Below, piece after piece: positions 56,632 through 64,000 of a stretch of DNA of 64,000 bases. Position 1 is the first letter of the stretch. Each line of letters starts with the position of its first letter. The stretch comes from Bolinopsis microptera (taxonomy: Eukaryota; Ctenophora; Tentaculata; Lobata; Bolinopsidae): contig NC_087082.1 in NCBI RefSeq assembly GCF_026151205.1, positions 14,789,365 through 14,853,364 of the forward strand, read 5' to 3'. The position numbers were made by a program, and so were the translations under genes. The notes below the pieces were generated by a model. The model did not search any database, was not told the origin of the DNA, and saw only the letters and a list, made by a program, of their open reading frames with translations.

Positions 56632-58184
56632 AAACAGTTCTTATGTACTTATTTGTTAATTTCAGTTTTTACATTTTAATGCTAGATGGATGCGCGCTGG
56701 TTTGAAGTTTTAAATGTCATGCGCACCTGAGAATGTAATTTGCTCCATTTAAGTTCAGGGGTCGTTCACGTATTACGTAATCAATGAGAAGGAGAGGGTT
56801 TCTGCAGAATAGTTTCTGCATAACTTAGTTATTTCTATACATGTAAAAGTGATAAGAAAGAGGAAGCGGAAAGATGGTTTCGTAATAATATGTGAACGGT
56901 CTCTCATTAAAAGTTCATACTTGATACACCCTGAACAGTCTTGATTTGGCAATGATTTTAGATTTAAATGCCAAATAGAATTTGTACAATTTTGTATGGG
57001 CCTCAAGTTTGCTATTCCAGACAGTTCCACTCTAACATTCCAACCGAGGAAAGGATTTACTTACTATTTATGCACGAAATGCGTATTATTAACTTTTTCA
57101 CTTTGTACCACTGAGAGTAATGTCTAACTGCTTAAATTGTTTAAAGCTGTTGATCACCCGCTGAATTTTATGCTGAGGATCATCTGAATTCAGCGGTTCG
57201 CTAAGAAGGGACCGTTAATATCTTACGTCAGCAATATTTTACCGGTTCAAGAGCCCTCTTAAGCTTTGTTGCAATAAGTTTTCCCCATTTTCAACCACTC
57301 CTAGGCCTTGCTGCTGACGTTTCATATGAACGGTCCCTGGCTCACTATTGCACGTATTGACAAAACAGAGTGATTCTTATCATTTAAATAAAATTTGATA
57401 TCACACCAGCTGAAACCTTTTTTCATAAATAGGACAGTCAAATTTAAGTTTATTTCAGTTTTATCTTATGGATGAAAATATTTATCAGTTTAAGGTTTTA
57501 TTTACGATGATACCAAGTACACTGTCAAGTATATTGATTATTGTGAATTATGCCATATTAATTATCGTTGTATCCAAACACAAGTGTGGTTATTTTGTGA
57601 GAATAAAAATTGAACTAATGTTTTGAGCAAACCACTTTTGAACGAGAACGGATCGATATTATTAGTAATATAACAATAAAATACAGGGGTCAACATCGGA
57701 AATGTGGGATAACAGCCAAGCCACTTGCACTGATCAATATTAGTATTATTAAATTAGTATTAACACAACATCCGAATTAGCATGAAATCTTTAATTAATA
57801 AACTCCTATTTCCAATTCATCAAAGTCATATTATACATGCAAATAGCGTAACTTAAAAAAGCAACATAACATACTTATGCACTAAATGATCAGCATGAAA
57901 TGAATGATCTTCCTGCTGGAAATGACCAGCCATATGCTTCACTGGGGGACAGTTCCACTGGTAAACGATGCAGTTCAAGCAAAGGTCGACTAAATCAACC
58001 TCTTGGGGAATCCTATGACAATAAATGTGGCAGTTTTGGATGGTCAGGTAGCAAGAATAGGTGGAGATATGAGACAGTTGGCAACTTTGTTGCCCATTAC
58101 TCCCTTTCCGCTATTAGTAGGACTAGGATTGGCACATTTTTGATGATACAACAAGATACAAGGGCAGTTCTCCCGAATGTTGGG
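56632..58184. other. RAD21 3' flank and intergenic region
   Basis: It probably contains the RAD21 3' UTR (AATAAA at about 57602). Two related segments near 56756-57060 and 57180-57340 contain CGTTCAC/ACGTAAT and GGACCGTT words in inverted arrangement, which suggests a worn TIR element. An open stretch from 57900 has no supportable coding features. Confidence 0.4.
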
Positions 58185-58422
58185 ATGGCCTGAGGTGCTT
58201 ATCTCCTTTTCCGTAACCCTAAGCCACTCTGTGCCGAGGCACTATACTAGCTGTAGGAGGGTTAGTCTTACGAGCCAGAGAGTGTGTATCACCAGCCGAA
58301 GCTGTACCAAATCACAGCTTGGTAACTGGCCGACTTGCATCCGACCGGATTTGAACTCGGGCCTTCTGCTTGGGAGGCGATCGTGTTACCACTACACCAA
58401 CCGGCCGATATCATATTTATAA
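58185..58422 (-). mobile_element. tRNA-derived SINE (type B, Gly-like head)
   Basis: The minus strand begins CCGGTTGGTGTAGTGGTAAC (A box), CGCCTCCCAAGC at the anticodon position and GAGTTCAAATCCGGTC (B box), then a body of about 150 bp. The CCC anticodon and overall head suggest descent from tRNA-Gly. The acceptor stem does not pair and a body follows, so it is a SINE. Confidence 0.75.
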
Positions 58423-58634
58423 CTTACTATAATCATAACTTGATAGTAATCGAAAATATGGTCCGAAAATATGGTGTTTTTCGAAAAACCACCGACTTTC
58501 GTACCATTTAAATGTCTCGTATTAGGTAACCTAAATATAATTCCTTTTCTGGCAACAGATATCTGTCTGCTGTCTAGTTTCCCAGCGAGGAAGGGCCTTG
58601 ACTGGCTGGAACCGGCTGATTAAGTACAGGCAAA

Positions 58635-59002
58635 GTGAAAAATCGTCAAAAAATGAGGTCCAAGATTTTCAAAATCGAATTAAAAACCCACTGAGGCCCA
58701 TCCCAAAATTCGGCTCGACGCCCCTCCTCCAAATGATCCCCAGAACACACCCTGAAAGCCCCAGGGCGACCGCCCAAAAAATGTAGGAGAAGACAGACCC
58801 CACCCTCAGGACGCGCGACTGAAAACCGCTCGCGCAACACGACCACACACGAGCGCCGACCCCCGACCAGCGACAACCCCGGCTAGGAACAACACCCCTC
58901 CATGGGACCAAAAGCAGCTGACAGACACCACTCCCCTCTATCAGAAACAACTACAAAACCAACCTCGAGAGAACCTTGACGAAGACCCCCCGGCCCCCTT
59001 AA
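58635..59002. mobile_element. Half copy of the palindromic TTAA element with T-to-C bias
   Basis: It aligns without large gaps (one deletion of about 9 bp) to one arm of the element at 34840-35575, from the hairpin centre to the terminal CCCCCTTAA. By hand I count about 55 T-to-C changes against 4 C-to-T, 6 A-to-G, 5 G-to-A and about 18 transversions, taking the 35.2-kb arm as reference. The other arm is missing. Confidence 0.75.
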
Positions 59003-59189
59003 GTCTGAGCTTATTTACTCCACGATCCGACAGCAAACTCTGGATCCTGCCACCCTCTGGTGGTTCGGGATACATGGTTGTGGAGGTTGATTTAGTGACA
59101 ACGGGTGTAGGAGTGTGGTCTTGGGACGGGTAACCCCTACTGGCCAGATCTGGGGAGGCGCTGCACTCTAGAGCGTGGCTGGCAGTTGG

Positions 59190-59504
59190 CTATTGTTTCA
59201 CCACCAGGACCTCTTTTCTTCGTATGCGAATGGCAGGTTTGATCAGCAACTTTTTACCGAACTTGGATTCAATGTTCTCCTGAGCTAGCAGTCTCTTAGC
59301 TTCATTTTCGCTTCTAAAATCCACGAAACAATATCCCTTACTGCACCCATTAACGTCCCGTATTACCTTAATGTCCTCTGGGTAGAATTTGTAATGTCTC
59401 ATGATCATACACACGTCAATCCGTGTGTGAAGGTTGCCAATGAAAACTCTGTTCGAGTATTGCACCCCTGTCTTGACAACCTGTTGGTCGTAATCTGACA
59501 TCAT
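59190..59504 (-). CDS. DAZ/BOULE-like single-RRM protein
   Basis: 104 residues in one exon from MMSDYDQQVV. The RRM spans about 18-96 with RNP2 VFIGNLHTR and RNP1 KGYCFVDF. GCSKGYCFVDF and the end KKLLIKPAIRIRRKE resemble the BOULE/DAZ RRM pattern, which ends in KKLxIxPAIRKQ. That family binds mRNA 3' UTRs to promote translation in germ cells. No DAZ repeat follows; the protein stops soon after the RRM, so it is a short divergent member or a retrocopy. It is intronless and on the same strand as the Tudor gene, 381 bp beyond that gene's stop. Confidence 0.7.
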   Translation of the reverse strand: MMSDYDQQVVKTGVQYSNRVFIGNLHTRIDVCMIMRHYKFYPEDIKVIRDVNGCSKGYCFVDFRSENEAKRLLAQENIESKFGKKLLIKPAIRIRRKEVLVVKQ

Positions 59505-59884
59505 AACGAAACCTCAGAAGGAGAAGTAAAAACGGTAAAAGAAGCAAAGAATGTGCAATAACTCTGATGTAAATGGCAAAAGGGCCGGATGTGGATGGGG
59601 TCAAATTTCTTCAACATTTATTAAAAACGAGTCTTCTTCAGAAATGTTCTCTTCGCACATGTCACAAAGCAACTCAGCCTCAGTAATGACATCAAAAATA
59701 TATCATCACACTGCTTTTGGCGACAAATGGCTACGTTTGATCGAAAACCTGGTTTCAGCCCCCCTGTGTATATTATTTGAGTGAGAAAATTTAAATAATA
59801 TGTGAGCACGTTCACGAATTTTTAAAGCTCAAATATAATCAATAATACAGTGAATCGATAAGATTCAAATCTTCAAAGATCACA

Positions 59885-62800
59885 TCATATGTCCTGGTTG
59901 AATATCAAATCGTTGTTATCGTTGAATATGTATCCTCTGATAGTGGACCCCTCGATGAGATTGCCTGGCCACTCCCCTTTTACACGACATTGGACGATCT
60001 GGGAGTGAAAAATCCATTATGATACACACTCATCAAGGTAAACATATTAGTGAACGTAAATTTGTAATATAATAAGATGAATCATGCGTCATGTGAGCGG
60101 AGTTGGGAGCAGGTGCATATTCCTCCAATAATATATAACATAATATGTTCATTATATGCAAGCCTCTTGATTTATAATATGCATTGCTGCAGACGTGAGA
60201 CAACTACAAACTCAAGACTGCATCCAAACGATGCATGTATGAAATATACTTTGTTAGAGCTTTCGCTGACGTTGAGGTGGAAAAAAACAAGCCAATATCG
60301 AGTTTTGTAGCCACAATTGCCCCGGAATAAAACAGTAAAGGATCACAAGATAGTTAAGTGTCATCAAACAAATGATACGACGTATTCCAGGGTGATCTGC
60401 TGAAGACTCAACTAGTTTCGGCCTTTGAGGGCCATCCACAGGAGTGTCACCTAGCAGAAGTCAAAAATTTAATAAACTGATATCAGAAGAATATAAAGCA
60501 ATGAAAGGCATTAGTTTGGTCAAATCAAACGGAACATATTCTATCAGACTTTCAACTGACTATGGCAGGGTTAAAACAGTTTTAACGCTAGCAACGATCC
60601 CCTTTTACATAGTTCCACTAAAATGATAATTTAAGATTAAATGTGTATACTGTATAGTGATAGGTAGATAAAGTAAAAAATGTAATAAAACGGTAGGAAT
60701 AAAGTAAACTAAGCAAACGTAGTCGATACGTCATAAAACGAACTGCCCCAAACTCCAATTACTCCCGCGTAATTTCCCGCGTAATTCTAAGACTCCGATT
60801 TGCGCCGCCGCAAAGTTATTATAAAACTAAATTCAACACGTGCGACAAATATTTTCCAACATTAGAAAAGGATGCCATGGTCAAGCTATGGCATTAATAT
60901 ATTTCCACACCCAATACCAAACTTATTCTTTAGCCCGTGCCTCTTTACCACTGATAAGTATATTTTACTAAGACGATCCCGTCTAAAACCCAACTCAATT
61001 AAATCATCAGTAAACTTTAAAACTCTATCAGAAAAAGCAACAACGTTATTACAGATCCTAGAATATCTCACAACCTGTGAACAGTACGTGCCATATAATA
61101 CACTACTAGCTTGATTACTCATCAAAGGTTGAAACTTGACCACTTTAAAACCAAACTTATCCCTTTTATCATAAACTCTACAAGAAAACTTCCCCTCGCT
61201 ATTTATCGAAATATCAAGATCTAATACATTGGCGGCACTATCTACTTCATTTTCCTTATTAAGAGTTAGTAATACTAACCATATTAGTAAACATACGGTT
61301 AATTAATCTGAAAATCCATTGTAAAGTTACAAACTCATGGGGCAGAAAAAGAAACAAAGTGTAAACTCGGTGTACAAAAGTGAGAGCTAGGAAGCGGAAA
61401 ATATAGCCGTACACCCAGTGATAGAACGTGAGGTGTGACCTGAACCAAAGATAACATTAGTTACCACTGACCTTGCTCCTATTTAAACCAATTATCCTGG
61501 CTTTAAATCTCTCGATAAACATATCCTCAAACATATTCAGGTCATCTCTATTGCATTCACGGATAATCCCAAAGTTAAAACTAGAAAGTTTATCATCTAA
61601 CATTTCATAATGCACATCGTGAATGTGCAGAGCTAATGATGACTTATTATAATGTTCTGGTTTGAAAGCTGCTCTGTGGTTATTCATGCGTATATTAAGG
61701 GGTAGCCATGTCTGGCCAAAATAGAAGCCACTTGAACATAACTTACATTGAGCTACGTATATAACATTCCCATCACTACAATTTAGACTCATATCTAGTT
61801 CACATATCTGATTGTTAACAATAAATTTCCCATCAGCGTTATTTTCCGTGAGTTTGCAAGTCAGGCATCTTGGTCTTTTACATGCTTGTGATGAGGTGTT
61901 GTTGTCTCTTCTAGACTGTTCCACGTATTCTGCTGGTGTAGTGGCGAATTTTCTTCGTTTGAAGAGTTGGTCACTTATGTTACTGCCTCTTCTATTTGCG
62001 ATAGTGATGGATACGTTCTCACCAATTATGTGTTCGATAGTCTGTTTCTTAGATTCTAGGAACATTCTGAGGTCTTTTAGTTCTTTGCAGTATTGGGCAG
62101 ATAGTATCAAATTAGTAGAGGTTTCCTCCTTTTTCTCTACATCCGTTTTCTTAGGTTTCAGACGTTCATTCCTATCTACCAAATTCACCTTTTCTAGGAC
62201 AATCTTAAGTTCCTGCTCATCATAGCCACTTTTCTTCAGGTCCGAAATTATGTCTTTAGCTGCTTTATCAAATGCTTTCTCGTCTGAGCATATGGTTCTT
62301 GCTCGTAATAGTTGTGAATACGGGACGCTTTTGAATACATGAGGAGGGTGGTAGCTATTCCTTTGTAAAAATGATCTGTTATCTGTTGGTTTCTGGTATA
62401 ATAATATAAACTAGTTGAGTCTTCAGCAGATCACCCTGGAATACGTCGTATCATTTGTTTGATGACACTTAACTATCATGAAATATACTTGATACTGCCA
62501 TGCGCGGCGTACATAGCTTTGGCGTCCTGATCAATGTGCGCGCGCGCGCGATACCACGTGATGCGCACATGAATCAATCTACAGAACAACGCGTGTTACA
62601 TTTATTCCACAAATCATTCGCTTTTGCCAGCCAAACAGGTTTAAAGCCGAATCGAAGATATACAAGTCAAATATGTATGTCAAAAAGTATACACGAGACA
62701 TATCTAATAGTCATATCAAGTTACCTGTGCAGGTATATCGTAGTAAATGGGAGGTAGTTCACAAGCACCAGCCGTAGTAATGGTAACCACTTCACCGGTA

Positions 62801-63799
62801 TCAACAAGAAATACTGTGTGGTTTTCTGCTATAAGATCAGTGTTGAGCACTTGTCCGCGATATCTCGTCTCATCACTGAAAGATAATCACGTCATACATT
62901 TCTTTAGAAAACTACATAACAAGTATTACAATTCACAGCTAAGTTGAATATTACGTAGATTAATTGAGATGATTAGTTGAATTGTTACAATGTGACAAAA
63001 ACACAAAGACACTGAAATTAGAAAAATGTACCGCTGTCAGACTGATAAATTCAAATTAATAACTAATAGCACGAAGATACACTGAAATTACTAAAATGTA
63101 CCGCTGTCAGACTGATAAATTCAAATTAACAACTAATAGCACGAAGATACACTGAAATGACCGAACTAAAATTTACCGATGACAACCTAATATTAAGTCG
63201 CACTATTCGTAAATTAGAACATCTGAAGACTGCATCTCTGCCTAAGGTTTCATGTTGCAATATATACATAACATGTAGAGTGCCACATCAACATGTAGAT
63301 GCACGCATCTGAACTTATGCTACTCACAGCTTGACAGTGCAATATTTGCCTCCAGTGTACTTGTGGCATTCTTCCGTTTGCATTTTCTTGTTCCAGTCAC
63401 TAAAACTGTTGTCGACTGCATCTGTTTGATCTCCTGGTGTTTCTTTTAAAATCAGTGTTGCACCGTTCTCAGTTTCATGTCTTTTTAGGAGTTTGTAAAC
63501 GCAGATTTTGTTCAGGGACACAGGGTAATCTCGGATACTGAAACATGGTGTAAAATCATCTATTTTTATCATGACAAAAAATATACGCGATTTAAAAAGG
63601 ATTTTTTTCATTCTTATCACAGGTCCTTAGTCAGATGAAAACTCTCTAAAATCAGAATTTAAAATAAAAAAGAAGCCCCAACTCACGTTGTATATCTAAG
63701 AGCACCACTTGCAACACAAATCTTAACAAAGCTGGACTCAGTCATTTCGTTAACCACCAGAAAATCAACTCTTTCGTCATCGTACACCAACATGTCAAC
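59885..63799 (-). CDS. Tudor-domain protein, C-terminal part (four exons seen)
   Basis: Minus-strand exons 63799-63687, 63537-63328, 62875-62725 and 59998-59885 join in phase (2, 2, 0) and end at TGA 59885. The joined text around exons 2-4 gives an extended Tudor domain: GGKYCTVKL, DETRYRGQVLNTDLIAENH, TVFLVDTGEVVTI, CELPPIYYDIPAQ and IVQCRVKGEWPG. The typical FVDYG is VDTG here, and an aromatic cage residue is lost, so methyl-arginine binding may be weak. The upstream exon VDMLVYDDERVDFLVVNEMT precedes the Tudor core. Upstream exons lie outside the window at the right. TDRD-type proteins bind PIWI proteins in germ granules; which subfamily this is cannot be told. The last intron (59999-62724) is filled by retroelement remains. 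Confidence 0.75.
60350..60419. repeat. Left copy of 70-bp inverted repeat
   Basis: It is near-identical in inverse to 62410-62479 (text GACGTATTCCAGGGTGATCT). The pair brackets the Penelope-like remains in the Tudor intron and is best read as the terminal repeats of such an element. Confidence 0.85.
60886..61300 (-). mobile_element. Retroelement reverse-transcriptase C-terminal fragment
   Basis: The open minus frame reads VLDLDISINSEGKFSCRVYD, KRDKFGFKVVKFQPLMSN, GTYCSQVVRYSRICNNVVAF, ending NILMP. The pattern (LDLxIS, YDKRDxFxF, YxSQxxRYxRxC) is that of the thumb of a Penelope-like or related reverse transcriptase. The palm with the YxDD motif is absent. It is a different family from the neighbouring fragment, whose thumb reads YQKPTDNRSFLQRNSYHPPH. 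Confidence 0.65.
61457..62414 (-). mobile_element. Penelope-like element fragment: RT thumb plus GIY-YIG endonuclease
   Basis: About 318 codons are open. They begin with the thumb (YQKPTDNRSFLQRNSYHPPH, SVPYSQLLRARTICSD), then a linker, a Cys motif CKRPRCLTC, and the GIY-YIG nuclease core VIYVAQCKLCSSGFYFGQTW with N/H residues in RMNNHRAAF, ending KVSGN. RT-then-nuclease is the canonical Penelope order. The RT palm is lost at the inverted repeat (62410). Confidence 0.85.
62410..62480. repeat. Right copy of 70-bp inverted repeat
   Basis: Inverse partner of 60350-60419 (text CAGCAGATCACCCTGGAATA). It cuts off the Penelope-like frame at its 5' side. Confidence 0.85.
63009..63162. repeat. 70-bp tandem repeat in a Tudor-gene intron
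   Basis: Two full units and a partial third, each starting ACACTGAAAT and containing TACCGCTGTCAGACTG, lie between the exons at 62725-62875 and 63328-63537. Confidence 0.9.
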
Positions 63800-64000
63800 C
63801 TGGGGGTATTTTCTGGTACAATACAATTCTTAGTCCGTTTCTATACTTTAAAGACCTATTTTTGTTTACAGTCATTATGGCTCTATAATTTGGTGATCTA
63901 GATTTCCGCTGCAAGCCCATACTGATGCTCGAACGGCCAAACAGTTTCGGTAATTTACATTTGTACGCAGGGTTAGGTTATCATAGCAGATATTTTGTCT
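63800..64000. other. Right edge: intron of the Tudor gene
   Basis: The exon at 63687-63799 begins with an acceptor (ATACCCCCAG on the minus strand), so this edge is the preceding intron. No further exon is recognised. Confidence 0.5.

Noticed and set aside
57900-58193. 97-codon plus-strand frame
   Set aside because: No domain, no splice support, and its end overlaps the SINE; the coding appearance is weak.
58345-58410. tRNA-Gly gene
   Set aside because: A and B boxes are present, but the acceptor stem does not pair and a SINE body follows.
60350-60460. Possible hammerhead ribozyme at the Penelope-like terminus
   Set aside because: On the minus strand there is a helix-II-like GGCC-CTCAAA-GGCC followed by GAAAC and later GTC, but the CUGANGA core reads CTGTGGA and helix III does not pair. 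At best it is a decayed motif.

Overview
This is nuclear DNA of an invertebrate animal. The protein genes have GT-AG introns with good phase agreement. Several are recognisable animal genes: RBM45, ANKZF1, RAD21, a DAZ/BOULE-like RRM gene, a Tudor-domain gene and an LDLa-type GPCR. Much of the rest is non-autonomous DNA elements, non-LTR and Penelope-like retroelements, tRNA-derived SINEs and minisatellites. The species cannot be fixed from sequence alone. The repeat content and a one-domain V-set-like surface protein would fit a cnidarian, perhaps a hydrozoan, but that is only an inference.

Layout. 1-5 kb: no gene recognised. 5.1-12.4 kb (+): a coiled-coil/single-alpha-helix gene with two alternative last exons, its introns carrying a TTAA foldback element and Helitrons. 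12.5-13.3 kb: minisatellite. 14.3-16.0 kb: two small uncertain genes. 17.6-18.4 kb (-): a Pro-rich, Tyr-containing open region that changes frame. 19.9-20.9 kb (+): a complete three-exon gene for a small, probably GPI-anchored, V-set-like protein. 24.4-27.9 kb (-): an LDLa-repeat GPCR broken by one frameshift. 29.3 kb (+): a lone C2-domain exon. 29.5-42.3 kb: almost only mobile DNA, including a Helitron carrying a 3.6-kb tandem-repeat insertion, a palindromic TTAA element, a U6-LINE chimera and a TIR element with 5-bp target duplication.

43.2-56.6 kb (+) is a dense cluster of four same-strand genes 300-490 bp apart: RBM45 (10 exons, four RRMs), ANKZF1/Vms1 (one coding exon, peptidyl-tRNA hydrolase of ribosome quality control), a DUF6940-type membrane-anchored protein (one coding exon) and RAD21 (4 exons, cohesin kleisin). 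RBM45 intron 9 holds nested palindromic elements all joined at TTAA. 58.2-59.0 kb has a SINE and a half copy of the palindromic element with a strongly one-sided T-to-C substitution pattern. 59.2-63.8 kb (-) has a DAZ/BOULE-like RRM gene and the 3' end of a Tudor-domain gene, two families typical of germ-line RNA regulation; a Tudor intron is filled by Penelope-like retroelement remains.

The most unusual items are the T-to-C (A-to-G on the other strand) biased copy of a palindromic element, the TTAA-nested foldbacks, the U6-LINE chimera with a short target duplication, the expanded small inverted-repeat element inside a Helitron, and the V-set-like gene lacking the usual first cysteine. All alignments and counts were made by eye and need computational confirmation.
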